Positions 1 through 8,862 are shown, numbered from the stretch's first letter. The stretch: 14,619 nt of DNA from RGDT01 sp964630925 (GCA_964630925.1 CAZVZK010000212.1:1-14619); one strand, 5' to 3'. The notes: a model not told the origin generated them from the letters alone. Made by a program: numbers and translations.

Positions 1-2
1 AG

Positions 3-1670
<1,668 letters not shown>

Positions 1671-1702
1671 TCCGTCCTTCACCTCACCGCGAAGGAGCCA
1701 CG

Positions 1703-2134
1703 ATGGACCCCACCCGCCGCTCGCTCGTCTCCGCCCTGGGCCTGGTGATCCCGTTCGGGCTGGCCGCCCGCCCCCGGGCCGCCACACCGACGCCCGTGCT
1801 GCGGCTGCGTCCGTTCGAGGACGCCGTCCGCGAGGCGTTCGCGGACGCCGGCGCCGAGCAGTGGCCGTGCCGGCGGATCGAGGTCGGCCACTCCGAGGTG
1901 GTGGAGGCCGGACTGCAAGGCTGTTGCAACGACAGGCCGTTCGCCGGCTTCCCCGCCGGCCGCCTGCGGATCGTCCGCTGCGGGTCGGCGCCTGGGCCCT
2001 CCCGAGGCGGCGTGCGGCTGTGGGTGGCGACGGTGGACGTGGTCCTGACCGGCGGACGCGGCGATGCGCGGCCCATCGACTTCACGTCTCTCCCGGCGGC
2101 GCCGGGCTGGGACGAGCCGGGCGGCGGGGCGTAG
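1703..2134 (+). CDS. Tat-exported small protein of unknown function (143 aa)
   Basis: I do not recognise this family. The start at 1703 follows a good ribosome binding site, GAAGGAG at 1691-1697, five bases before ATG. The N-terminus has a twin-arginine-type signal (TRRSLVSALG at residues 4-13, then a hydrophobic stretch to about residue 22 and a possible cleavage site near PRAA, residues 24-27), so export as a folded protein is likely. The mature part is about 115 residues with four cysteines (56, 73, 74 and 92), including an adjacent pair in GCCND. There is no membrane segment after the signal. It begins 32 bp after the catalase stop and may be co-transcribed with it, which would put a periplasmic or surface partner beside a peroxide-removing enzyme; that link is inference. 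Long open frames on the opposite strand here are shadows. Confidence 0.72.
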   Translation: MDPTRRSLVSALGLVIPFGLAARPRAATPTPVLRLRPFEDAVREAFADAGAEQWPCRRIEVGHSEVVEAGLQGCCNDRPFAGFPAGRLRIVRCGSAPGPSRGGVRLWVATVDVVLTGGRGDARPIDFTSLPAAPGWDEPGGGA

Positions 2135-2167
2135 GCGGCGGAAGCCCGCCCTGTCTTCTCGCTGGCT

Positions 2168-2186
2168 CGGGCGTCTCGTTCGCCCG
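2168..2186. terminator. Hairpin between convergent genes (possible bidirectional terminator)
   Basis: CGGGCG at 2168-2173 and CGCCCG at 2181-2186 form a perfect 6-bp stem with a 7-base loop. It lies in the 101-bp gap between the 143-aa gene (plus strand) and the lipoprotein gene (minus strand), which converge here. There is no U-tract on either side, so it is only a candidate terminator; in GC-rich bacteria such hairpins without U-runs are common. Confidence 0.3.
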
Positions 2187-2235
2187 GCGCATCTCGGTTC
2201 GCCGCCCGGTGACACGGCTGCCGCCCGTCGAGACG

Positions 2236-3006
2236 CTACTTCATCTTGGCCGCGAACGCCTGCACCGCCAGCCACATCGTCCGGTGCGAGCCGTCGTCGT
2301 CCGTGCGGAGGCCCAGACGCATCGCCTCGGCCTTCGACTTCTCGTCCGTCTCTTTCTTGTGGAGGCGGAAGTACAGGTACCACATCCCGCCCGTGACGCT
2401 GCCGTCCTTGTCGTACACGAACGTCGGCAGATTCTCCTCCGCCTCCACGGCCTTGACGAAGGCGTCGAAGGCGGCCTGGTCGAGCGTGGCGGCGGACACG
2501 TCGAGCGCGACGTAGGTAAGCCCGCGCTTCTCGAACTGGCGGCGGGCGGCGGCGCCGTCATCGCCGGGGGCGCGCAGATGGATGGCCGTCTTGTACCCCT
2601 TCTTCTTCAGCCAGTCGATCCCCTCGGGGAATGGCTGAAGCCCGGTGGCGACCCGTGTCAGGGCCATCGCGAAGCCCGGCAGCTCGATGGGCAGCGGGCC
2701 GTCGTCGGGGCCGGGGACGGCCACGGGCGGCTCCTTGCCCTCGGGTTTCTTGGCCTCCTCCTTCACGCGCGGCGGCAGGAGGCGCACGCTCGGGCCGTTC
2801 CCCTCCCCCTTGAGCGGGTCGTTGGGGACGGCCAGGGGCGGCGGGTTGGTTTCGATGAATGGCCGCAGACGCACCTCGGGGGCCGGGGCTGGCGCTGGGA
2901 CGAGGGGGCCGCACGACGAGCAGCCGGGGCGGTAATAGGCCGTCCGCTGCGTCTGGCATCCGACGATTGAGCCGGCAAGCAGGAAGACCAACAGGAGCCG
3001 TCTCAT
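2236..3006 (-). CDS. Lipoprotein with a degenerate protein-phosphatase-like domain (DUF442/beta-lactamase hydrolase-like type)
   Basis: This is a 256-residue probable lipoprotein. The signal peptide MRRLLLVFLLAGSIVGC ends in a lipobox (IVGC, Cys17), so anchoring to a membrane is expected. Residues 36-110 are a Pro-rich linker. The C-terminal domain (about 112-255) resembles the DUF442 / beta-lactamase-hydrolase-like group of dual-specificity phosphatases: LQPFPEGIDWLKKKGYKTAIHLR, then AFVKAVE, then the P-loop position. A working enzyme has HCx5R there. Here the stretch is YDKDGSVTGG (198-207): the Cys position is Asp199 and the Arg position is Thr205, while the loop Gly (202) is kept. Thus the fold is probably present but Cys-dependent catalysis is not; a binding role is more likely. 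The start at 3006 is supported by GGAGGG (minus strand, 3015-3020) with an 8-base spacer. It is divergent from the cyclo-ligase/ftr pair. Confidence 0.78.
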   Translation of the reverse strand: MRRLLLVFLLAGSIVGCQTQRTAYYRPGCSSCGPLVPAPAPAPEVRLRPFIETNPPPLAVPNDPLKGEGNGPSVRLLPPRVKEEAKKPEGKEPPVAVPGPDDGPLPIELPGFAMALTRVATGLQPFPEGIDWLKKKGYKTAIHLRAPGDDGAAARRQFEKRGLTYVALDVSAATLDQAAFDAFVKAVEAEENLPTFVYDKDGSVTGGMWYLYFRLHKKETDEKSKAEAMRLGLRTDDDGSHRTMWLAVQAFAAKMK

Positions 3007-3198
3007 GGCCGCATCCCTCCGCCTCGGATGGCCGGTCAGGGGCCGAATCCATCGACCCCCGGACCGGCCACCTCGATTCTACGTCGGGGTGATGGCGCGC
3101 CCCCAGAGCGCGCGGGCCGGCCGGGTCCGGAAGCGGCCCGGCGCGGGTCAAGCCGTGCCGGTCGCGCGGGCTGTATGGGCCCTTCGCCGCCCGGCGGG

Positions 3199-3204
3199 TA
3201 TAAA
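3199..3204 (+). promoter_or_regulatory. Possible -10 element for the cyclo-ligase/ftr operon
   Basis: TATAAA at 3199-3204 stands out in a GC-rich leader, 29 bases before the start codon at 3234. No convincing -35 box is visible at the right distance. The 227-bp divergent gap 3007-3233 holds this element and the lipoprotein's ribosome binding site; I see nothing else in it. Confidence 0.3.
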
Positions 3205-3233
3205 TGGGTCAGGAAGATTCACCCGGGGGAGAC

Positions 3234-3836
3234 ATGACCACAGAAGACCTGCAAGCCCGCAAGAAGGCCATCCGCGAGCAGGCCCACGCCGCACGCAACG
3301 CCCGGCCCGAGAAGGACGAGATCAGCCGCACGATCTGCCGCACCCTGGCCGGCCTCGACGCCTACAAGGCCGCCCGCACGGTGATGTATTACGTCGATGT
3401 GCGCAGCGAGGTGCGCACCCGCCACGACCTCCCCGCCGCCCTGACCCACGGCAAGAAGATCGTCGTCCCCTACTGCGTGGACGGCGAGCTGGAGCTGTTC
3501 CACCTGGAGTCGATGGATGAGCTGTCCGTCGGCATGTACAAGATCCTGGAGCCGAAGGCCGAGCTGCGGGCCGTCGCGTCCAGGCGCGTGCCGGTGGACG
3601 ATCTGGACCTCGTGATCGTGCCCGGCGTCGCGTTCACCCGCGACGGGGCCCGCATGGGCCACGGCTTCGGATACTACGACAAGCTGCTGCACAAGGCGAG
3701 GCCCGGCACGCCCCTCGTCGCCCTCGCCTTCGAGTGCCAGCTCTTCGACGATATCCCGACCGCCGCCCATGACATCTTCATGGACCTGGTTATCACCGAG
3801 AAGGCGGTGTACAAGGGCAGGGGGCGCGCGGCATGA
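3234..3836 (+). CDS. 5-formyltetrahydrofolate cyclo-ligase (methenyltetrahydrofolate synthetase)
   Basis: This enzyme uses ATP to convert 5-formyltetrahydrofolate to 5,10-methenyltetrahydrofolate, salvaging an otherwise dead-end folate in the cytoplasm. At 200 residues it has the usual family length. The signature lies at residues 128-149: IVPGVAFTRDG, then ARMGHGFGYYDK, the glycine-rich nucleotide-binding segment ending in the invariant GYYD. An N-terminal basic helix (KKAIREQAHAARNAR) and the MYYVDVRSEV strand (51-60), with Glu59, also match. I chose ATG 3234 because GGGGGAG at 3225-3231 precedes it closely; an upstream in-frame ATG at 3204 would add ten residues (MGQEDSPGGD) with no family support. 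Its last bases overlap the start of ftr (ATGA, 3833-3836), so translation of the two is probably coupled. That links a folate enzyme to a methanopterin enzyme. Confidence 0.93.
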   Translation: MTTEDLQARKKAIREQAHAARNARPEKDEISRTICRTLAGLDAYKAARTVMYYVDVRSEVRTRHDLPAALTHGKKIVVPYCVDGELELFHLESMDELSVGMYKILEPKAELRAVASRRVPVDDLDLVIVPGVAFTRDGARMGHGFGYYDKLLHKARPGTPLVALAFECQLFDDIPTAAHDIFMDLVITEKAVYKGRGRAA

Positions 3837-4735
3837 CCGACCTCGTTGAGGACACCTACGCCGAGGCGTTCCGCTCCATCTACGCCGAGGTGCTGGTGAC
3901 GGCGCGCGGCCGTGCATGGCTGGATCACGCCGTCAACAGCGCGACGGGCAACGCCTCGTCGTCGATCCTGTGTGACTGCGAGGCAGGCCTGGACCGGTAC
4001 ACCGATGAAACCCCGGACGGGCGTCCGGGTGCCGTGTTGCAATTCCACGTCCCCCGTTTCCGCAAGGACCGCGTCGAGGCCCTGGAACGAGCGCTCCTCG
4101 TCCGCCTGAGCCAGAACGTCCTCACCTGCCCGACGGCGGCCTGCTTCTGCCCCGACCCCGGCGAGAACCGCTACAAGCTGGGCCGGAAGATCGCCTTCTT
4201 CGGCGACGGGCACCAGTTCCGCGACGTGCGGCACGGGCGGCGCGTGTGGGTCGTGCCCATCCTCGGCGGCGAGTTCGTCATCGACCGCCGCTTCGGCTGG
4301 CGCGAGGGCCTCATGGGCGGCAACCTGTGGCTCATGGGTAGGGACGTGGATTCCGCCCTGGAGGCGGCGGAGAGGGGCCGCGACGCCGCCGCGAAAGTCC
4401 CGGGCGTCATTCAGCCATTCCCCGGTGGCATCGCCGGCTCGGGGTCCAAGGCGGGTAGTCGCTACAGGTTCGCCGTGGCGAGCACCTACGCAGAGTTTTG
4501 CCCGACCCTGCGGGGCAAGATGGGCGAGAAGTCGCGTCTGCCGGAGGGGGTCGGCAGCGTCATGGAGCTTATCTTCGACGGGACGGATCTGGATGCGATC
4601 ACCCGTGCGACGAGGGCCGCCATCGACGCGGCGAAGGGTGTCCCCGGACTGGTCCGCATCTCCGCCGGAAATTATGGCGGCAGATTGGGCAAGAGTTTCA
4701 TCCACTTGCGCCCCGAAAGGGCCCCCGCCGGCTGA
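3833..4735 (+). CDS. ftr: Formylmethanofuran:tetrahydromethanopterin formyltransferase (Ftr/FhcD)
   Basis: This cytoplasmic enzyme moves a formyl group between methanofuran and tetrahydromethanopterin (H4MPT). In bacteria it works in the formaldehyde/formate branch, as the D subunit of the formyltransferase/hydrolase complex (FhcD). The 300-residue length equals the family norm. Family landmarks run in order: EDTYAEAFRSIYAEVLVTA at the N-terminus, TPDGRPGAVLQFHVPR, LSQNVLTCPTAACF, KIAFFGDGHQFRD, RRVWVVPILGGEFVID, GLMGGNLWLMG, PGVIQPFPGGIAGSGSKAGS, and near the end RISAGNYGGRLGKSF. The PFPGGI and SAGNYGG blocks are especially diagnostic. It overlaps the cyclo-ligase gene by four bases and has no obvious ribosome binding site of its own. 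Other H4MPT genes (mch, mtdB/C, fae, fhcABC) are not in the window and must lie elsewhere. Planctomycetes are known to carry this archaeal-type pathway. Confidence 0.95.
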   Translation: MTDLVEDTYAEAFRSIYAEVLVTARGRAWLDHAVNSATGNASSSILCDCEAGLDRYTDETPDGRPGAVLQFHVPRFRKDRVEALERALLVRLSQNVLTCPTAACFCPDPGENRYKLGRKIAFFGDGHQFRDVRHGRRVWVVPILGGEFVIDRRFGWREGLMGGNLWLMGRDVDSALEAAERGRDAAAKVPGVIQPFPGGIAGSGSKAGSRYRFAVASTYAEFCPTLRGKMGEKSRLPEGVGSVMELIFDGTDLDAITRATRAAIDAAKGVPGLVRISAGNYGGRLGKSFIHLRPERAPAG

Positions 4736-4743
4736 CCTTCGGG

Positions 4744-4771
4744 TTGTCCCGATCCGGCGGGTTGATACACT
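4744..4771 (+). promoter_or_regulatory. Possible sigma70-type promoter for the HEAT/TPR gene
   Basis: TTGTCC at 4744-4749 and TACACT at 4766-4771 are separated by 16 bases, each matching the -35/-10 consensus at four of six positions. The pair starts just after the ftr stop and about 80 bases before the next start codon, suggesting a new transcription unit. It is a pattern match only; planctomycete promoters are poorly defined. Confidence 0.35.
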
Positions 4772-4849
4772 CAGCGAAACAATCTCGTTCCCGAGGGTGG
4801 TCAACGTAGCCCACCCCCAGGCAATCGTTACCCTCAAGAGGTGCCCCGC

Positions 4850-5584
4850 ATGCGCACGCCGCTGCTTGTCGAGATGTTCAAAGGGCTCCCCGACGATGCC
4901 CTCGCCGGCATCGACGACCTCCCGGCCGACCGGCACGGGATGACCGGGAGGAGACCCAAGGACACACCCGGCAAGGCGCGGCGGCGTGCCGTCCTGCACG
5001 TCTACCGGCAGCAGTTGCTGGCCCGCTACACGGAATCGACCATCGCCCGGCTGACCCGCGCGGAGTGCCCCGTCACCCGCCAGGCCGCCGTCTTCAGCCT
5101 CGGCCTCGTGGGCACGATGGAGAGCAACGACCCGGTCGCGTTCTCCCTCCACGACCTCGACGACGACGTGGCCAGGCTCGCCGCCGCGGCCCTGTGGCGG
5201 ATCTGGAGCCGGGGCGACAACACCACGCAGGCGGAGGACCTGTACAAGGCCGTCCGTCTGCGCGACTCCGCCGAGGCGTCCGACGCGTTGGCCCAGGTGG
5301 CGGCGTGTCACCCCGGCTTCGCCGAGGCGTACAACCAGCGGGCCATCGTCCTGTTCCGCATGGCCCGCTACGAGTGCGCCATCCGCGACTGCGAGGCGGC
5401 CCTCGAGCTGAACCCGCATCACTTCGGCGCCCTCGCCGGCATGGGCCAGTGTTACCTGCGCATGAACCAGCCGGAGGACGCCCTCAAGGCCCTCCAGGCG
5501 GCCTTGCGAATCCACCCGCGCCTCGACGGCGTCGCCTCGACCATCCGGGCGTTGGAGAACGCCTTGAAGGACGAGGACCGGTAA
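4850..5584 (+). CDS. HEAT-like/TPR repeat protein
   Basis: This is a 244-residue soluble protein without signal peptide or membrane segment, probably a protein-protein interaction scaffold. Residues 63-122 look like HEAT-type helical repeats (VTRQAAVFSLGLVG, then DDVARLAAAALWRIWSRG). Residues 124-224 look like tetratricopeptide repeats: a degenerate unit to about 155, one unit at 157-190 (AEAYNQRAIVLFRMARYECAIRDCEAALELNP) and one at 191-224 (HFGALAGMGQCYLRMNQPEDALKALQAALRIHP), with the canonical Ala/Gly/Tyr spacing. I chose ATG 4850 because AAGAGG at 4836-4841 lies 8 bases upstream; the in-frame GTG at 4841 overlaps this site. The N-terminal 60 residues contain a basic patch (GKARRRAVLH) and match no domain I know. 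No partner can be named; it lies alone between ftr and a small acidic gene. Confidence 0.82.
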   Translation: MRTPLLVEMFKGLPDDALAGIDDLPADRHGMTGRRPKDTPGKARRRAVLHVYRQQLLARYTESTIARLTRAECPVTRQAAVFSLGLVGTMESNDPVAFSLHDLDDDVARLAAAALWRIWSRGDNTTQAEDLYKAVRLRDSAEASDALAQVAACHPGFAEAYNQRAIVLFRMARYECAIRDCEAALELNPHHFGALAGMGQCYLRMNQPEDALKALQAALRIHPRLDGVASTIRALENALKDEDR

Positions 5585-5658
5585 AACCCGCCCACGACGC
5601 GGCTCTTGCCTGATGCGGAAGGCCCCCGCCTGCCGATGGCGGAATTGGCTGTCCGGGC

Positions 5659-5687
5659 TTGCGGGCCGCCGCCGATTGGGTCATTAT
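5659..5687 (+). promoter_or_regulatory. Possible promoter for the 53-aa gene
   Basis: TTGCGG at 5659-5664 and CATTAT at 5682-5687 have a 17-base spacer; matches to consensus are three and four of six. It sits 45 bases before the start codon at 5732 in an otherwise GC-rich gap of 147 bp (5585-5731). Confidence 0.25.
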
Positions 5688-5731
5688 TGGACATCGTCGT
5701 TCCACCCGCCGGGCCTACGGAGAGGACAAGC

Positions 5732-5893
5732 ATGAATACCGATCAGTGGCTCGACCCCGCCCTGGCAGGCGGCCCCGACGCCGACGCCTACGACCTCCTC
5801 TGCCAGTTGGAGGATCTCCTGCCGGGGCTGACGGGCACGGCCCCCTCGCGTTCCGGAGGCTCTGCCTACGACGAGGCGCTCGACGACGCCTGA
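5732..5893 (+). CDS. Acidic small protein of unknown function (53 aa)
   Basis: I do not recognise this protein. The case for a real gene is a strong ribosome binding site (GGAGAGGA, 5719-5726) five bases before ATG, codons rich in G/C at the third position, and a strong hairpin right after the stop. The product has eleven Asp/Glu and one Arg, so it is very acidic (net about -10). It has one cysteine (Cys24) and a short amphipathic leucine-rich stretch, LLCQLEDLLPGL (22-33), that could form a helix. There is no signal peptide or membrane segment. A longer reading from ATG 5606 would add 42 residues of low plausibility with no ribosome binding site. It may be a small interaction partner or regulator; nothing in the context assigns a role. 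Confidence 0.6.
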   Translation: MNTDQWLDPALAGGPDADAYDLLCQLEDLLPGLTGTAPSRSGGSAYDEALDDA

Positions 5894-5914
5894 CCGCAGG
5901 CGCCTCGCGCACAC

Positions 5915-5946
5915 AGGGCCACCGGGGGCACCCCCCCGGTGGCCCT
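5915..5946 (+). terminator. Strong hairpin, probable transcription terminator
   Basis: AGGGCCACCGGGGG at 5915-5928 and its exact complement at 5933-5946 form a 14-bp perfect stem with a four-base loop, 21 bases after the stop of the 53-aa gene. Only two T residues follow the last paired base run, so the U-tract is weak, but stem strength and position make termination the best reading. Confidence 0.7.
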
Positions 5947-5974
5947 TCCCATTCCAGGCCGGCCATGTTATCCT
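5946..5974 (+). promoter_or_regulatory. Possible promoter for the DUF1549/DUF1501 operon
   Basis: TTCCCA at 5946-5951 and TATCCT at 5969-5974 are spaced by 17 bases, each matching consensus at four of six positions. The pair directly follows the terminator hairpin and lies about 35 bases before the start codon at 6009, as expected for a new transcription unit. Confidence 0.3.
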
Positions 5975-6008
5975 GATTGCCATCCCGCCGTGCCGAGGCC
6001 CGCCTGCG

Positions 6009-7556
6009 ATGCCTGCCCTGCTCCTGTTGCTCGCCCTCCACGCCGAGCCGCTGCACGTCCGCATCGACTCCCTCCTCGGGCTTGCCGGAAGGCCCGTCTC
6101 GCCCGCCGCGGACGACGGCGAATTCCTCCGCCGCGCCCACCTCGACCTCGCCGGCACCATCCCCGACGTGAAGGCCGCTCGCGCCTTCCTCGACGCCAAG
6201 GACGCCGACAAGCGCGGCAAGCTCATCGACGCCCTGCTGGCCTCCCCGGCCCACCCGCGGCGGATGGCGGACCTGTTCCACGTCCAGCTGATGGAGCGTC
6301 TGGGGGACAACGCCGCCTGGGCCGCGTTCCTGCTTGACGCCTTCGCGAAGAACAGGCCGTGGGACGAGGTGGCGCGCGAGATCCTGTCCGGCAAGGGCGG
6401 GGCGTCCTTCTGGCTGACGAAGCGTCTGGAGAACTACGGGCAGAACCCGGTCGATCACCACGCCCTGGCGCGCGACGTGGGCCGCCTCTTCCTGGGCAAG
6501 GATCTGCGCTGCGCCCAGTGCCACGACCATCTGTTCATCGACGACTACAAGCAGGCCGATTTCCAGGGGCTCTTCGCGTTCGTCCAGCACGCCCACCTCA
6601 ACGGCGGCGCCCTCGGCGAGAAGCTCGTCACGGCCCGCACCGAGTTCGTGTCCGTGTTCGGCACGAAGGGCAGGCAGCAGACGGGGCCACGCATCCCCGG
6701 CGGCAAGGAGGTCGCGATCCCGACCTTCGACAAGGGCAAGGAGTGGCTCACGCCGCCGGAGCCGCGCAAGCGCATCGCCGGCGTGCCGCGTTTCAGCCCC
6801 CTCGCCGAGCTGGCCCGCGAGGTGCCCGCCAGCCCCCTCTTCGCCCGGAACCTCGCCAACCGCCTGTGGTGGGCGCTGATGGGCCGTGGCCTCGTCCACC
6901 CACTGGATCTGCACCATGCGGGCAACCCTGCGTCGCACCCGGCGTTGATGGACCTGCTGGCGAAGGAGCTGGCGGAGTCGAAGTACGACGTGCGCCGGCT
7001 GGTGCGCGAGATCGCCATGACGAAGGCGTACCAACGTTCGTCGCGCCTGCCCGGGGGGGCGAAGGCGGACCCGGCGGGCTTCCGCACGATGCTGGAGAAA
7101 CGCCTGTCCCCCGAGCAGCTCCTCGCCGCGACGCTCCAGGCCACGGGCATGCGCGAGGCCGTGGAGAACGCCAAGGCCCCGCCGGCACCGAAGGGCAAGG
7201 CGGTGCCGACGGCTCTGGAGTCGGCACGGCAAAAATTCCTCCGCGCGTTCGCCGGGCCGGTGCGCGAGCCGGAGGAGGATCTCTCCCCGGCCCTCAAGGG
7301 CGCCCTCTTCTGGCTCAACGACCCGCTCATCCAGGGATGGCTCGCCGGCCCGCTCACCGAGCGTGTCGCGGGCCGGAAGGACGACGAGGCGGCGGAGGAG
7401 CTATACCTGGCCGTCCTGACGCGCCGGCCCGACGCCGACGAGACGGCGGAGGTAAAGAAGGCCCTCGCCGGTAAGACGGGCAAGGGGCGTGTGGCCGTGG
7501 CGCGGCGTCTGGCCTGGGCGCTGCTGGCTTCAACGGAATTCAACGTCAATCACTGA
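6009..7556 (+). CDS. Exported DUF1549/DUF1553 (PSCyt2/PSD1-type) protein
   Basis: This 515-residue protein belongs to the planctomycete DUF1549 plus DUF1553 family, usually encoded beside DUF1501 genes as here; the reaction is unknown. A short hydrophobic start (MPALLLLLALHAEP) is a probable signal peptide. DUF1549 spans about 15-215: FLRRAHLDLAGTIPD, FLDAKDADKRGKLIDALLASPAH, and the family motif RCAQCHDH with the downstream DYKQADFQGLFAFV. DUF1553 spans about 270-510: PLFARNLANRLWWALMGRGL, NPASHPALMDLLAKEL, VRRLVREIAMTKAYQRSS, then ELYLAVLTRRP and an end typical of the family (LLASTEFNVNH). It is compact; many relatives are longer and add a DUF1550 or cytochrome-like PSCyt1 domain, absent here. 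The CxxCH could bind heme c but is a constant of the family, and heme attachment is not shown. The next gene starts 37 bp later. The ribosome binding site is weak. Confidence 0.92.
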   Translation: MPALLLLLALHAEPLHVRIDSLLGLAGRPVSPAADDGEFLRRAHLDLAGTIPDVKAARAFLDAKDADKRGKLIDALLASPAHPRRMADLFHVQLMERLGDNAAWAAFLLDAFAKNRPWDEVAREILSGKGGASFWLTKRLENYGQNPVDHHALARDVGRLFLGKDLRCAQCHDHLFIDDYKQADFQGLFAFVQHAHLNGGALGEKLVTARTEFVSVFGTKGRQQTGPRIPGGKEVAIPTFDKGKEWLTPPEPRKRIAGVPRFSPLAELAREVPASPLFARNLANRLWWALMGRGLVHPLDLHHAGNPASHPALMDLLAKELAESKYDVRRLVREIAMTKAYQRSSRLPGGAKADPAGFRTMLEKRLSPEQLLAATLQATGMREAVENAKAPPAPKGKAVPTALESARQKFLRAFAGPVREPEEDLSPALKGALFWLNDPLIQGWLAGPLTERVAGRKDDEAAEELYLAVLTRRPDADETAEVKKALAGKTGKGRVAVARRLAWALLASTEFNVNH

Positions 7557-7593
7557 CGGCCCGGATGCCGATGACGATTGAGGGGGTCGTTCC

Positions 7594-8862
7594 ATGCGAA
7601 CGGGTGAATGCCGTCCTTCCGAACACGGCCTGTCGCGCCGCGCCTGGCTCGGTTGCGCCGCCGCAGGCGTCGGCGGGCTGTTCAACCCGGCGCTGGGCGA
7701 GGCCGCGCGCAAGAACGCGCGCCAGGTGCTGTTCATCTGGCTCGACGGCGGCATCAGCCAGTTGGAGAGCTGGGACCCGAAGCCGAACACCGAGTTCGGC
7801 GGGCCGTTCCGCGCCATCCCCACGACCGTGCCGGGGATCCACGTCAGCGAGCTGCTGCCGCTGACCGCACGGCGCATGCACAACCTCGCCGTCGTGCGCA
7901 GCCTGTGTACGAAGGACAACTCGCACTCCGCAGGCGTCGCCCGCATCCAGCGTGGCGACCCGAAGAACCGCGGCGTCGAGTACCCGTTCCTCGGCAGCGC
8001 CGTCGCCAAGCTCATCGGCCCCGGCGTGTCGGGGCTGCCGACCTACATGTGGGTCAAGCCGGGGTCGAGCGGCTTCATCACGTCCGAGGCCGGCTTCCTC
8101 GGCCCGCAGTACGGTGCCCTGGCCCTAGGGGACGGCAAGCCGCCGGAGGGGCTCCTGCGCCCCGAGTCGATCACCGAGGAAGAGGACGCCGAGCGTCGGC
8201 GTCTGCGAGCGTTGGCGGATCGGCGGTACGCGAAGGGCCGCCCGCCGGCGGCGACGGACGCGCACAGCCACGTCTTCGACACGGCGGAGAAGCTACAGAA
8301 ACGCCGGGCCCTGTTCGACTTCTCGACGTTCGCGTCGAAGGAGAAGGAGCGCTACGGCGAGTGTGACCTGGGGCGGCACCTGCTGATGGCGCGCCGATTG
8401 CTGGAGTCGGGCGTGACGTTCGTGAAGGTGACTTCCTACGGCTGGGACACGCACGGCGACAACTTCAACGGCAGCCTGTCGCTGGTCGGCAAGTTCGACC
8501 GGGCGTTCGCGGCGGTGATCGACGACCTGGACGCGCGGTCGATGCTCGACAACGTGCTGGTCATCGTGATGTCGGAGTTCGGACGCACGCCGCGGATCAA
8601 CGGGCACCTCGGGCGCGACCACTGGCCGGAGGCGTGGTCCCTGGCGATGGCCGGTGCGGGGCTGAAGAAGGGCGTCGTTGCGGGCAAGACCAACGCCAAG
8701 GGGACGTGGGTCGAGGGCGAGGAGCATGATGTCGGGCACCTGTTCCACACCTGGTTCTCCGCGCTGGGCATCGACGCCAAGGAGGCGAATTACGACAACG
8801 GCGGGCAGCCATTGCCGGTGGCGCACGACGACTGCCACGCGGTCAAGGAAGTGCTGGCATGA
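7594..8862 (+). CDS. Tat-exported DUF1501 protein
   Basis: This 422-residue protein is a member of DUF1501, related in fold to sulfatases and alkaline phosphatases, abundant in planctomycetes and without a proven substrate. A twin-arginine signal is clear at residues 14-30 (SRRAWLGCAAAGVGGLF). Family landmarks follow in order: VLFIWLDGGISQLESWDPKP near residue 46, VVRSLCTKDNSHSAG, GLPTYMWV, the region CDLGRHLLMARRLLESGVTFVKV, GWDTHGDN, LVIVMSEFGRTPRIN and GRDHWPEAW, then HLFHTWFSALGID. The Asp/His residues in LDGG, GWDTH and RDHW occupy the places where relatives carry metal ligands. ATG 7594 follows GAGGGGG (7580-7586) by 7 bases. It pairs with the preceding DUF1549/DUF1553 gene, the standard arrangement for a joint exported function, and is followed nine bases later by a desaturase gene. 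Confidence 0.94.
   Translation: MRTGECRPSEHGLSRRAWLGCAAAGVGGLFNPALGEAARKNARQVLFIWLDGGISQLESWDPKPNTEFGGPFRAIPTTVPGIHVSELLPLTARRMHNLAVVRSLCTKDNSHSAGVARIQRGDPKNRGVEYPFLGSAVAKLIGPGVSGLPTYMWVKPGSSGFITSEAGFLGPQYGALALGDGKPPEGLLRPESITEEEDAERRRLRALADRRYAKGRPPAATDAHSHVFDTAEKLQKRRALFDFSTFASKEKERYGECDLGRHLLMARRLLESGVTFVKVTSYGWDTHGDNFNGSLSLVGKFDRAFAAVIDDLDARSMLDNVLVIVMSEFGRTPRINGHLGRDHWPEAWSLAMAGAGLKKGVVAGKTNAKGTWVEGEEHDVGHLFHTWFSALGIDAKEANYDNGGQPLPVAHDDCHAVKEVLA

Noticed and set aside
3674..5515. 613-codon open frame on the minus strand
   Set aside because: It lies opposite the cyclo-ligase, ftr and HEAT/TPR genes, whose products match known families; its translation matches nothing and has shadow-type composition.
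6507..6530. CxxCH motif read as a cytochrome c domain
   Set aside because: CAQCHDH is a standard part of DUF1549; there is no surrounding cytochrome c fold, so a heme protein call is not justified.
5715..7232. 505-codon open frame on the minus strand
   Set aside because: It is antisense to the DUF1549/DUF1553 gene, which has clear family motifs; no domain is seen in the antisense product.
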